Under the pieces are notes generated by a model. The model saw only the letters and a list, made by a program, of their open reading frames with translations, was not told the DNA's origin and did no database searches. A DNA stretch of 64,000 bases from Falsiroseomonas sp051859025 (GTDB taxonomy: Bacteria > Pseudomonadota > Alphaproteobacteria > Acetobacterales > Acetobacteraceae): assembly GCF_051859025.1 (NCBI RefSeq), contig NZ_JBHYGL010000004.1, forward strand, positions 95,755 to 159,754, in the 5' to 3' direction. Shown here one piece after another: positions 17,766-26,394 of this stretch. Position 1 is the stretch's first letter. The number at the start of each line of letters is the position of its first letter. The position numbers were made by a program, and so were the translations under genes.

Positions 17766-19607
17766 CTATGGCACCCTTCGCTTAACCACCTCAATTGACA
17801 GCGTGGCCGCCGCGAGGTCGAACGTCGCCGCGGAGATGTTGCGCGCCATCACGCGCACCGTGTTGTTCGACCACACAGCAGCGTCGAGCTCGATGAACCG
17901 CGTCGACGACACCAGCGACGCCTGCGCGAGATCCCCCGCCCGCGCCCCATTCACTGTGACGTCGATCAGCGCGGTCGCCCCGGGCGCCAGGCCCGGAAGA
18001 TCCCACGACATCTCCGCGGCAAACTCTCTCCGCCCAGAGCCAAACAGCGCCCCCGTCAGCAGCGGCGTGCCATTGAACACCGCGGGCGCCGCCTCCGGCA
18101 GCCCGTAGAGCCGCAGCGACTGCAGGTCGATCGGCCCATCGAAGCCGATCACGCCCACCTGGGCATAGGCCACGGCGGCGCCGACGCGGATGGTCTGCCG
18201 CCGATTGAAGTTGGCATCGTCCATCGGCGCGCCGGCGTTCCACCCCTTGGCCGGCCCGTTCCACTGCATGGTGGTGATCGATGCCAGCACGTCGCCGGCA
18301 ATGTCCTCGCGGACGTTCCCAGCGCCGTCGAACACGCGCACGAACAACCTCCCGCCCGAGGCGCCGCTCGTCAGCCAATGCGCGAGCGCGAACTCTTTCG
18401 CCTGGGAGGTGTCGAGCATCCACCCCAGCCCACGGTTCGCAGCGAGGGTCACCGCCCGATCGGTCGGCGTCAGGTCGGTCAGCCCGTTGAAGCAGAAATC
18501 CGCCATGAAGGTCGCTGTGGTGGTCGAGGTGGCGATGGTGATCAGCCCCTCGACACCCACCTCCGTCGCCGACTGCCGGAACGCCGCCGCACGCGTGTTC
18601 GGGACCCCGGCCAGGAAGCGCTGGAAGCGCGACGCCGGCGCGCGGTGCCGGTTGATCACCGCATTGCCGCAGCGGTTGGCCGTCGCGGTGTAGTCGATGC
18701 CCACCAGGTAGGTGTTGGTCCAGGCGATGTCGTATTCGCAATCCTGCGCCCCGGCGGTGTGCCGCGCCGCAAGTGGCGAGCAGGCTTCCATGCGCATGTT
18801 GCGCGCGATGATGGCGGAGCCCGAGGTCTGGTTCAGGAAGGGGATGGCGATGTTGCTGCCCGCCTGGCGGAGCTCGAAGTTTGGCGCGTCGAAGACGTGG
18901 CGGTTGTGGTTGGTATAGGCGCCCGCCTCATTCCCGAAGCGCACGCCAAACCGGTCCTGGCTCGCATTCACCCCCGTCGCCTGGGCGAAGTGGCCGCCAT
19001 AGTAGCGGATGGAGGTGTTCCAGGCGGTGGCGGTGGCGCACCAGATGTCGAGGCCGATGCGGTTGTTGACGATGCGCCCCAGCGTGAAGGTGCTGTCCTC
19101 CACGCCGCGGCCATCGCCGAGCGTGCGCATGCCGATGGTGAAGCCCTCGACGCGACGCAGCTCAATCTGGCTCGCATCGACGTTGCGCACGGTGATGCCG
19201 ATATCGGCCTCGGAGGACCAGTCCGACAGCGTCTGCCGGATGACGTTCAGCCCGCTGTAGAGCTTCTCGGCGTTGCGGATGGTGCCGCCATCGCCCAGCA
19301 CCAGCACGGAGGTCGGCGCGCTGCCGGTGTAGCGGATGGTCCCCTGCATGATCAGGCCGCGCGCACCGCCCGGCAGCGTCACGGTGCCGGAGACGTTCCA
19401 GGTGCCGGGCGGGATCATCGCGAACTTCTGGTCCGCGCCGGCGCGATCGAACGCCGCCTGGATGGCGGTGCGATCATCGGCCACGCCATCGCCCAGCCCG
19501 CCGAAATCGTTCGGCAGCACAGCCTCGCGGTCGCGCAGGTATTTCGCGAAATCCGTCTTGTTGAGGTTGGCGTTGAGGACCAGCAGGTCGTCGATCCGTG
19601 CCGGCAT
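17766..19607 (-). CDS. Tail spike with pectate-lyase-type beta-helix
   Basis: 613 residues. Residues ~30-80 match the pectate-lyase superfamily entry: NDFGGLGDGVADDRTAIQ, AFDRAG, then MIPPGTWNVSGTVTLPGG. A long beta-rich region with regularly spaced short strands follows, as in right-handed beta-helix spikes. The C-terminal ~150 residues look like a separate beta-sandwich, perhaps for trimerisation or binding. It is the last late gene, after the gpJ-like protein, the usual place for the receptor-binding or depolymerising spike. Catalytic residues cannot be assigned from sequence alone. Confidence 0.82.
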   Translation of the reverse strand: MPARIDDLLVLNANLNKTDFAKYLRDREAVLPNDFGGLGDGVADDRTAIQAAFDRAGADQKFAMIPPGTWNVSGTVTLPGGARGLIMQGTIRYTGSAPTSVLVLGDGGTIRNAEKLYSGLNVIRQTLSDWSSEADIGITVRNVDASQIELRRVEGFTIGMRTLGDGRGVEDSTFTLGRIVNNRIGLDIWCATATAWNTSIRYYGGHFAQATGVNASQDRFGVRFGNEAGAYTNHNRHVFDAPNFELRQAGSNIAIPFLNQTSGSAIIARNMRMEACSPLAARHTAGAQDCEYDIAWTNTYLVGIDYTATANRCGNAVINRHRAPASRFQRFLAGVPNTRAAAFRQSATEVGVEGLITIATSTTTATFMADFCFNGLTDLTPTDRAVTLAANRGLGWMLDTSQAKEFALAHWLTSGASGGRLFVRVFDGAGNVREDIAGDVLASITTMQWNGPAKGWNAGAPMDDANFNRRQTIRVGAAVAYAQVGVIGFDGPIDLQSLRLYGLPEAAPAVFNGTPLLTGALFGSGRREFAAEMSWDLPGLAPGATALIDVTVNGARAGDLAQASLVSSTRFIELDAAVWSNNTVRVMARNISAATFDLAAATLSIEVVKRRVP

Positions 19608-19619
19608 GGCGTTCTCCGA

Positions 19620-21641
19620 TCAGAGGGCGGTGGCGGTGACCGGGCCGGCGAAGGCGGAAACGTTGCCCTCGGCCGAGACGCTGCGGAGCCAGTACCAGCG
19701 GGTCTGGCCGGTGGTGAGGGCGGTGCGATCCCAGGGCAGCGCGGTCGGCTCGGCGGCCAGCTTGGTGGCGGCACCCAGGCTGGCGCTGCTGGCCTCGAAC
19801 ACCTGCAGCCGCACCCCGTCCGCGGGAAAGCCACCCGACAGGCGCACGCCGCCGGCGATGCCGGTCGCGGTCAGGCCCGACGCGGCGGCCGGGACCAGCG
19901 CCTCCCGCCAGCCCGACACCGCCCCGCTGCGCGCCTGCGCCCGCACGCGGAAGGCGGTCGGCTCCGCGGTGGGGATGGCCACGGCGGTGGCGCCAAAGCC
20001 GCCGGCATAGCCCTGCCAGACCGCGACCGAGGCCGGCCGGAACTCGATCTCGTAGCCGGCGAGATAGGCCGAGCCCACCGCCGACCAGGACACCGCAATC
20101 GCCGTGAAGGTCGTGCCGAGCGGCGTCTCCACCAGGATGGTTGCCGGTGCCGCGATCACGCCCGGGTTCGGCAGCACCACGGACGGGTTCTGCCCCGTCG
20201 CGCGCTCATCCGTCGCCGGGTTCCACGCCCAGACGGCGGGATCCTCCTCGGCCAGTTGCAGGTTCACGCCGCCATCCGGCGCCAGCGCCCATCCCGTCAC
20301 CCGGGCGGGGAACGGCGTCAGGCGTTCCAGCGCCACCGTCACCCCATCCCAGGGCCGCAGCCGCAGCGCCGAGAGGTTCGCCTGCATGGCCACCTCGCGC
20401 TGGCGGCGATTGCGCTCGAGCTCGATTTTCATCAGGCGCTGCACGGTGGCCGCGGAGGTGGTGAGCGGGAACTCCATGTCCCGGTAGATCGCCTCGCCGC
20501 CATCCTCGGTGACGTAGTTGCTAGCGAGCAGCGGCGGCGCATCGGTCGGCTGCCAGGCGGCGGCCGGCTCGACATAGACGGCGCGCACCCCGTTGAAGAG
20601 ATCCCGCCGCGGACGCGAGCCCACGATGGTGACGTCGCCACGCAGGTCGTCGGAGGTGAGTGTCGCAGCCGGCAGCGCAGGCGCACCCGCATGGATGTAG
20701 AACCGCCCGCCCGAGACGACGAGCGCGCCGGCCATGGCAGCGACCAGCTTGCGGGTGATGGCGATCTTGCCCTCGCCCAGGGTGACGGCGCCGTTGACGG
20801 TGTAGCGCCGCTCGGCGGTGCCATCGCGCCGGCCCATGATCTCGTCGCAGATATTGGCCGCGGCCATCAGGGCCGGCAGGTCGATATCCGCCCAGGCGGC
20901 GCGCCACCCAAAGGGCGAGGTCAGGTACCAGGCCAGGCACAGCGCGGGATTGTCGGACCAGCCGGTGGTGCCAGTGCGCGGATCCAGGATGGTGTCGGCC
21001 CCCTCGACGATGGCGGAGAGGCTGGGCGGGCCGGAGGGGAAGGCCTCGGGCCGCAGCTTGAGGCGCACAGCGAGATAGGCCCGTCCCTGGCCGCGATGCG
21101 CGGCGGTCCACTGGCCGCCGGTGTCGGCGACGAGGTTGGCATTGGCGGCCTGGCCGGGATCGCCGAGCGCGCGATCGATCCGCAGCAGGCCGGCGAACTT
21201 CGCGTCGGTGGAGGCGGTGCCGTTCAGAAAGACCTCGCTGATGGCGCGGACGCGGTGCGCGGCCATCACCACGACGACGTGGAGAAAGCCGTCGGCGCGG
21301 CCCTCATCGTCGGTGGCGGAGTGCAGGAACACCACGGGGCCGGAGGCGCGGCAGCGGCCGAAGACGATCTGGTGCTCGGTGATGGGTTGGCGGAAGGACT
21401 GGGTGCGGCCGGCGCCGGGCGTGCGGGGATCGAAGCCGGAGCCTGGCCCGGTGTCCGTCCCTGGCGTGACGTTGGCGCTGCGGGCGGCGGAGGGTGACTT
21501 GGGGCGGAAGACCGCGGCGCCCACGGCCGAGACCACCAGGGCGGCGCCGGCGGCCGCCACGGCGCCCAGGACGCCGCCGCCGATGACGGCCGAGGCGGCG
21601 GCCCCCGCGGCTGCGGCAATGAAGGGGATGGCGACGGGCAT
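19620..21641 (-). CDS. Tail-tip / host-specificity protein (gpJ-like) with fibronectin-type region
   Basis: 673 residues. The N-terminus is a hydrophobic Ala/Gly-rich segment (about residues 5-45), as in other phage tip proteins. The central body has tip features (TEHQIVFGRCRASGPVVFLH, VFLNGTASTD, NPALCLAWYL) and the C-terminal ~200 residues have fibronectin-III-like strands (ISWSAVGSAYLAGYEIEFRP-like). It would form the central fibre that contacts the host. The ATG overlaps the preceding stop by one base. Confidence 0.82.
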   Translation of the reverse strand: MPVAIPFIAAAAGAAASAVIGGGVLGAVAAAGAALVVSAVGAAVFRPKSPSAARSANVTPGTDTGPGSGFDPRTPGAGRTQSFRQPITEHQIVFGRCRASGPVVFLHSATDDEGRADGFLHVVVVMAAHRVRAISEVFLNGTASTDAKFAGLLRIDRALGDPGQAANANLVADTGGQWTAAHRGQGRAYLAVRLKLRPEAFPSGPPSLSAIVEGADTILDPRTGTTGWSDNPALCLAWYLTSPFGWRAAWADIDLPALMAAANICDEIMGRRDGTAERRYTVNGAVTLGEGKIAITRKLVAAMAGALVVSGGRFYIHAGAPALPAATLTSDDLRGDVTIVGSRPRRDLFNGVRAVYVEPAAAWQPTDAPPLLASNYVTEDGGEAIYRDMEFPLTTSAATVQRLMKIELERNRRQREVAMQANLSALRLRPWDGVTVALERLTPFPARVTGWALAPDGGVNLQLAEEDPAVWAWNPATDERATGQNPSVVLPNPGVIAAPATILVETPLGTTFTAIAVSWSAVGSAYLAGYEIEFRPASVAVWQGYAGGFGATAVAIPTAEPTAFRVRAQARSGAVSGWREALVPAAASGLTATGIAGGVRLSGGFPADGVRLQVFEASSASLGAATKLAAEPTALPWDRTALTTGQTRWYWLRSVSAEGNVSAFAGPVTATAL

Positions 21642-21994
21642 CAGCCAACCCTCCAGGCGATGGTGCAGGCTGTGATGGGGAGGCGCAGGAGCCCGGCAGA
21701 ACCGACGAAGGCGACGCGGCCGGCATCGAGCACGACGCCTAGGCGATCGGGATCGGCGGCCAGGACCACGTCGCCCGCGCCTGCGAAGGGCACCGGCACG
21801 CGCGGATAGCCGGCCGTGTCCGCCATCTCCGCCAGCGTGGCGCGGTGCTGCCAGGAGGGTCGCCGCCCTGTGCAGGCCACCACCGCTGCCAGGGCGAAGC
21901 GCCCGCAGTTCCAGCGCGCCGCATCGAAGGGCCGATGCTCAGCCGCCGTGATCAGTGCTGCGAGGCGCTCCGGCCAGTCGGGCAGCCGGTTCAC
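21641..21994 (-). CDS. Tail-tip cysteine-peptidase-like protein (DUF6950 type)
   Basis: 117 residues from a GTG that overlaps the upstream stop as GTGA (21991-21994). The segment ARWNCGRFALAAVVACTGRR places a Cys where NlpC/P60-like peptidases have their nucleophile. GDVVLAADPDRLGVVLDAGRVAFVG resembles the family's second strand set, although the classical His is not obvious. In lambda-like and GTA gene orders, an NlpC-type protein sits between the hub protein and gpJ, exactly as here. It is likely to help the tail penetrate the cell wall. Confidence 0.7.
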   Translation of the reverse strand: MNRLPDWPERLAALITAAEHRPFDAARWNCGRFALAAVVACTGRRPSWQHRATLAEMADTAGYPRVPVPFAGAGDVVLAADPDRLGVVLDAGRVAFVGSAGLLRLPITACTIAWRVG

Positions 21995-22557
21995 TGGATC
22001 GGCAGCCGGATCTCCGCCTCCTGGAGCGCCGGCACGAACTCGAAGAACCGATCGCCGGGATATTCCGCCTGCTGGTCTGCATCGGTGTAGCGCCGCACCT
22101 CGGCGCGCTCGAGGTCCACCAGCCGGCTCTCGCAGGCCAGCGCGACGGAAGGCTCCGCGCCGTCCGTGACCTCCATGGTGTCCATGAGTCCCGCCCAGAG
22201 CGGAAACGGGTCCGCCACGAAGGCCCCCTGCGCATCCAGCAGCGCGCCCCACAGCGTGACCGGCCGCAAGCGATAGCTCCGCTCGGCCAGCGCGATATCC
22301 ACCACCTCCTGCGGCACCGGCGACAGCGCGAGGGTCAAGCGGACGGCCCGCAGTTCCACCGTCTCCTCGACATCCGAGATGGCGCCGATGCTGCCGGCGC
22401 CCTCGAACACCTTCCCCGCCCAATCGAGCGGCCCGAGCCCGGTCCAGACGCGAAAGGGGCCGGTGGCGAAGTCGAGCTCGACCAGCACGACCGGGGTGGC
22501 AATCGGCGCGGTGGCGGCGGAGGCGGCCTGGTTGCTGAGACGCGGGGTGCCGGACAT
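21991..22557 (-). CDS. Phage minor tail protein (hub/baseplate position)
   Basis: 188 residues, starting MSGTPRLSNQAASAATAPIA, with alternating beta-strand patterns (VVLVELDFATGPFRVWTGLG, VTLWGALLDAQGAFV). It occupies the slot between the distal tail protein and the NlpC-like protein, which in related phages and gene-transfer agents holds the tail hub. I infer the role from synteny and fold impression. It starts two bases after the upstream stop. Confidence 0.65.
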   Translation of the reverse strand: MSGTPRLSNQAASAATAPIATPVVLVELDFATGPFRVWTGLGPLDWAGKVFEGAGSIGAISDVEETVELRAVRLTLALSPVPQEVVDIALAERSYRLRPVTLWGALLDAQGAFVADPFPLWAGLMDTMEVTDGAEPSVALACESRLVDLERAEVRRYTDADQQAEYPGDRFFEFVPALQEAEIRLPIQ

Positions 22558-22559
22558 GG

Positions 22560-23246
22560 CTAAAGCGCCTCCTCCATGCGAATAGTGACGGCCGCGAAGG
22601 GCCCAGGCCGCGTCGGGTTGGCGGCCTCGTCATCCGAGACCAGCCGCATCGGCACGCTCGGCAGGGAAAGGATCAGCGGCTCGCCCACCACCACCGCGGC
22701 GCGCAGCGGCGGGGCGATGGCGATGGTGGCGGTCCCGGCGCCGTAGGCAGGGACCGCGGCGGTGGCGATGTAGAGCCGCCCACCCAGCCCGATGTAGTCG
22801 CCCGCGCCGACGGCGACCGTGCTGGGCCACCAGCCCTGCGTGACGATGGACAGCGCGCCGCGGGGTGCCCCGGCCGCCAGCGAGGGATTGCCGGATCCCA
22901 CCACCAGCCCGGTCCCGTCCGTGAAGATGGTCGCGTCCGAGAAGCTGTATGGCCCGGTCGGCACATCGCCCTGGCTGCGCGGATCGCCGGTGCGGTATTC
23001 CCGCCGCCAGTCCCAGATGCGGACGGTGTTGGCTGATCCCGCCAGTGCCGCCAGCAGCCCGTCCATCACCCCGGCCTGGACGCGCCCCAGCGGCTCGAAG
23101 CTCGCCTCCGCCACCCAGCGCGCCCCCTCGCGCCGCAGCACCTGCGTGGCGCGGGTAATGGGGGAGACGAAGCGCAGCGTGTTGTGCTGGAGATAAAAGC
23201 TCAGCCGCGACGGCCGCAGCGTGGCGGGCCAGGCGTATTCGGTCAT
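22560..23246 (-). CDS. Phage distal tail protein candidate
   Basis: 228 residues from the ATG at 23246. The N-terminus MTEYAWPATLRPSRLSFYLQ and the internal repeat of aromatic and Gly-rich strands (VRIWDWRREYRTGDPRSQG) fit proteins found just downstream of the tape measure gene. No family name can be given with certainty, but the position, between tape measure and hub, is that of the distal tail protein. The tape measure stop is five bases upstream. Confidence 0.65.
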   Translation of the reverse strand: MTEYAWPATLRPSRLSFYLQHNTLRFVSPITRATQVLRREGARWVAEASFEPLGRVQAGVMDGLLAALAGSANTVRIWDWRREYRTGDPRSQGDVPTGPYSFSDATIFTDGTGLVVGSGNPSLAAGAPRGALSIVTQGWWPSTVAVGAGDYIGLGGRLYIATAAVPAYGAGTATIAIAPPLRAAVVVGEPLILSLPSVPMRLVSDDEAANPTRPGPFAAVTIRMEEAL

Positions 23247-23251
23247 TGGCC

Positions 23252-25408
23252 CTATCCCCGCACGATGGAGGTGGCGCTGCCGCCGCGGCGGATGGCGTCC
23301 AGCGTGGCCGCACTCGCCTGCCGCACGATCTGCGCCGAGAGCACGCGCAGCCGCGCCTCGACGCCGGCATCGGCGCCGCGCGCATCGATGGTGATGCTCT
23401 GGTTGATCACCGGCCCGCCTGGCGCCATGCCGTTGGGCAGCACGGTGCCGCTGCGGTTCGGCACGAACCATTCGGGCCCGCGCTCGCCGACGATGTAGGG
23501 CTGCCCACCCGCCACCGGCCCGCCCTCGGCGCGGAACAGCCCGCCGAGCGCCGAGCCGATCCCGGAGAAGATCGAGCCGAAGTCAAAGCCACTTAGGCTG
23601 GAGGTCACCGCCGTGCCGAGCGGCTCGGTGATGGTGCGGCGGACCACGATGCGCGCGATGTCCTGCAGGATGCCCTGCAACACCTTCGAGAAACTCTCGC
23701 CCTTGATGATCGCGTCCTCAAAGGCGGACGAGAATGTCAGCCCCAGCTCCCGCGCCGTGTTGCTGGTGCGCTCGGTCGCCTGCTGGACGCGCTGCTGGCT
23801 GCGCTCAAGCTCCTCCAGCGCGGCATTGGCCTCGCGTGAGACGGTCTCGTCCGGGATGGGCTGGCCGATGCGCTCCGATCGCTCCACCAGCCGACCGAGG
23901 GTTTCGAGGCGCCGGGTGTAGCGCTCCTGGGCATTCTCATTGTTCTGGATCAGCCGCTCGCGCTCGCGGATGATGTCGTTGATCTCGCGCTCGGCCTCGC
24001 GGTCGGGGCGCGGGATGCTGGCCACGCGGCGGGTGGTGCCCTCGATGCGGCGCAGCGCCTCGTCGCGTTCACGCAGCGCCAGGGTTTCGAGGCGGGTGCG
24101 ATCGGCGGCGGTGATGCCGCCCGCAGCCTCGGCCTCGCGCAGGCGGCGGACGCGGTCCTCATATTCGCTGTTGATCCGGAAGCGGTCGTCGAGTGCCTTG
24201 CGCAGTTCCTCGGCATCGGCGGCGGTGCGGCGGCGGCGGGCCTCGGCGGCCTGGCCAGCCGCGGCCTCCTGCTCGGTGCGCTGGCGCTCGCCGGCGGCCT
24301 GCTCGCCGCGGGTGATCTCCTCCTGGAGTTCCTGGTACTGCCGGCGCAGTTCCTCGAGGCGCGCGGCGCGGTCCACGCCGGCCTGCTGCTGGGCGGCACC
24401 CACAAGCCCGCCGCGGATTGACCCACGACGGGGCTGAGAGCGCAGACTGTCGCGGCCGCCGTTCTCCGCCTCCAACCGGGCGATCTGAGCACGGAGCGCC
24501 TCGGCCTGGGCGCGACGGTCGGCCTCCTGCTCGGAGGGCAGCAGCAGGCCAGAGCCGCGGCGCACGCCGTCCAGCACGCGGGCGGCGCCGGACAGCGCGC
24601 GCGCCAGGGCGTTGGACAGGCCGATCGCTTGGTCGAGCCGCGCCAGGAATTGGTCGGCGGCAGCCGTCAGCTGCCCAAAGGCGCGGCCGACGGAGAGCGG
24701 GGCGCGCTCGAATTCGCCGTTCAGCCGCTCGACGGCGCGCAGCAGCGCCGGGAAGACCGTGTCAGCGGTGAGTTTGCCCTCGGAGCCGAGCTTGCGCAGC
24801 TCGCCGATGGAGACGCCGAGCTCGCGCGCCAGCGCCTGCGCCAGGGTGGGCAGGCCCTCCAGGATGGAGCGGAGCTCGTCGCCCTGCAGCGTGCCCGAGG
24901 CCAACGCCTGGGCGAGCTGCTGGGTGCTGGAGGCGATCTCCTGCTGCGACGCGCCCGACGCGATGGCGATGCGCTGCAGGCCGCCGACCAGCGTGGCGAC
25001 CTGGTCGGAGGTGGCGCCGATCTCGCGGGCGGCGATCGAGAAGCGGGCGAAGGCATCGACGCTCTCTCGGACGGCGACGCCGGTCTGCAGGCTGTCGCGA
25101 TAGAGGCGGTCGTAGATCTCGCCGGCCCGCTCGACCGATCCGAGCGCGGTGTTGAGCCGGCCCATGGACTGGGTGAGCGCATCACCGGCGACCACCACGG
25201 CGCGCAGCCCGGCAGCGAGGCCGGCGATCTGCACGCCGCGCACGGCAACGTCGAGCAGGTCGAGCGCGCGGGAGGCACGGTCGGCGCCGCCCTGGATGCG
25301 TTCCAGGGACCGCTGGCCGGTCTCGCCGACCTCGCGGAGCTCCTGCTTGACGCGGGCAGCGTCGTCCAGCGACAGCCGGACCGAGACGCGGCGTGTGCTA
25401 TCCGCCAT
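23252..25408 (-). CDS. Tail tape measure protein
   Basis: 718 residues. The N-terminal ~220 residues match the tape-measure domain (LRAVVVAGDALTQSMGRLN, SGASQQEIASSTQQLAQALASGTLQGDELRSILEG and LTADTVFPALLRAVERLN). A long charged coiled coil (about 300-560, rich in Glu/Arg/Gln) follows. A C-terminal Gly-rich region has FRAEGGPVAGGQPYIVGERGPEWF. The protein sets tail length and exits with the DNA. It is downstream of the frameshifted G/GT genes, the conserved arrangement. Confidence 0.93.
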   Translation of the reverse strand: MADSTRRVSVRLSLDDAARVKQELREVGETGQRSLERIQGGADRASRALDLLDVAVRGVQIAGLAAGLRAVVVAGDALTQSMGRLNTALGSVERAGEIYDRLYRDSLQTGVAVRESVDAFARFSIAAREIGATSDQVATLVGGLQRIAIASGASQQEIASSTQQLAQALASGTLQGDELRSILEGLPTLAQALARELGVSIGELRKLGSEGKLTADTVFPALLRAVERLNGEFERAPLSVGRAFGQLTAAADQFLARLDQAIGLSNALARALSGAARVLDGVRRGSGLLLPSEQEADRRAQAEALRAQIARLEAENGGRDSLRSQPRRGSIRGGLVGAAQQQAGVDRAARLEELRRQYQELQEEITRGEQAAGERQRTEQEAAAGQAAEARRRRTAADAEELRKALDDRFRINSEYEDRVRRLREAEAAGGITAADRTRLETLALRERDEALRRIEGTTRRVASIPRPDREAEREINDIIRERERLIQNNENAQERYTRRLETLGRLVERSERIGQPIPDETVSREANAALEELERSQQRVQQATERTSNTARELGLTFSSAFEDAIIKGESFSKVLQGILQDIARIVVRRTITEPLGTAVTSSLSGFDFGSIFSGIGSALGGLFRAEGGPVAGGQPYIVGERGPEWFVPNRSGTVLPNGMAPGGPVINQSITIDARGADAGVEARLRVLSAQIVRQASAATLDAIRRGGSATSIVRG

Positions 25409-25437
25409 GCGTCACGCCTCCTGCGTCGGTGGGGTGG

Positions 25438-26132
25438 TCAGGGCCCGGGGGAATCAGGGCGCCGCGCGGCGCTGCCGGCGGCGAGACCCATGCGCATGGC
25501 GAGCAGCAGTTCGGCCGCGGCCCAGCCGGAGGCGCCCATCTCGCGAACGGTGGCGAGCGCGGCCGGCATGTCGAGGTCGAGGCCGGCCATGGTCGCCGTG
25601 GCGCAGGTGGTACCTGCGGCCCAGCAGGCAGCACCTTCGACGCTGGCCGGGGCGTGGGCGGCGTAGGGGCAGGCGAGGCCGCAGTCGCGATTGAGGGCGG
25701 CGCAGCCGCGGCAGTAGTCAGGGCCCTGGCCGAAATGCCATTCGGCCCGAGCCCTTAGCCGTTTCCCTCCAGCGCCACGGCGGCGACCGGGCCGGTGGCG
25801 CGGTCCCAGAAGGCGGCGGCCATCTCATCCATGTCCATCAGCCGCTCGACGGCCTCGGGCGAGAGCGGCAGCGGCTTGCCGGCGGGGTCGCCGACGCCCT
25901 CCCAGGCGGTGACGGCGTGTCGGGCGAGCGCCTTGACCAGGAAGGCGAAGGCCAGGCCGCGGGCCATGTCGGGGTCGAGGTCGGTCTCGGCGGCGCGGAG
26001 TGCGCCGAGACGACGGGCGGAACTGGCCTGGGCCGCGGCCATGACGGCGGTGGTGACGGGGCGGATTTCCACGCGGACGCCGCGCGGGAGGTCGAGCCAG
26101 TACGGCTCGGCCGGGAGGTCGAGGGTGAGCAT
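25438..26132 (-). CDS. Tail assembly chaperone GT fusion made by -1 frameshift
   Basis: The upstream frame (gene G, 25755-26132) ends two codons after a canonical slippery heptamer GGGAAAC, phased G_GGA_AAC. Slipping back one base opens a frame that runs 108 more codons to a TGA at 25438-25440 without a stop, giving a 231-residue fusion. The extension begins after GGG AAA with RLRARAEWHFGQGPDYCRGC. It contains a cluster of cysteines (CRGC, DCGLAC and others), then a helical tail LAAGSAARRPDSPGP. This frame has no good start codon of its own. G/GT frameshifting just before the tape measure gene is conserved in long-tailed phages. Confidence 0.8.
25755..26132 (-). CDS. Tail assembly chaperone G
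   Basis: 125 residues, starting MLTLDLPAEPYWLDLPRGVR, mostly helical after residue 30 (VTTAVMAAAQASSARRLGAL, EAVERLMDMDEMAAAFWDRA). It is the 0-frame product of the G/GT pair. Together they coat the tape measure during tail assembly and are absent from the mature virion. It stands between the tail tube gene and the tape measure gene, but the CHAT protease gene has been inserted between it and the tail tube gene. Confidence 0.82.
   Translation of the reverse strand: MLTLDLPAEPYWLDLPRGVRVEIRPVTTAVMAAAQASSARRLGALRAAETDLDPDMARGLAFAFLVKALARHAVTAWEGVGDPAGKPLPLSPEAVERLMDMDEMAAAFWDRATGPVAAVALEGNG
25761..25767 (-). promoter_or_regulatory. Programmed -1 frameshift slippery site GGGAAAC
   Basis: The heptamer reads G_GGA_AAC in the frame of gene G, the X_XXY_YYZ form, two codons before the G stop. 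The stop codon context just downstream could help pausing. Confidence 0.8.
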
Positions 26133-26230
26133 GGAATTCTCCGTGGTGGTTGCGCGATCTGGGCGATTCTGGGACTCGGTGAGCGAGACGAAGCGTTAGA
26201 ACCCAGGCAGCACCCCCGAGCCCGAGGGAT

Positions 26231-26245
26231 TGTCAGTATCTGACA
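26231..26245. promoter_or_regulatory. Operator-like palindrome upstream of the CHAT gene
   Basis: TGTCAG TAT CTGACA is a perfect 6-bp inverted repeat with a 3-bp centre. It lies in the 262-bp gap between the divergent G/GT and CHAT genes. It has the size of a dimeric repressor site. No regulator gene is adjacent. Confidence 0.35.
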
Positions 26246-26394
26246 CTTGTCGGACCATCGCAGCGTGCCTGTTCTACAGCTATTGTCTCGGATAGGCGCG
26301 ACGCTGGGCTGGCAATTTTGCCGCGTCCGGCCAGCACCACGTCCGCCGCCTCCTTAGAGTGATCGGAGGTGCAACAGGATCTGATGAGAACTGC

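Noticed and set aside
19000..21500. Long plus-strand open frame of about 1000 codons antisense to the tail-tip gene
   Set aside because: It mirrors the high-GC minus-strand genes, has low-complexity Arg/Gly/Ala-rich content and no family features.
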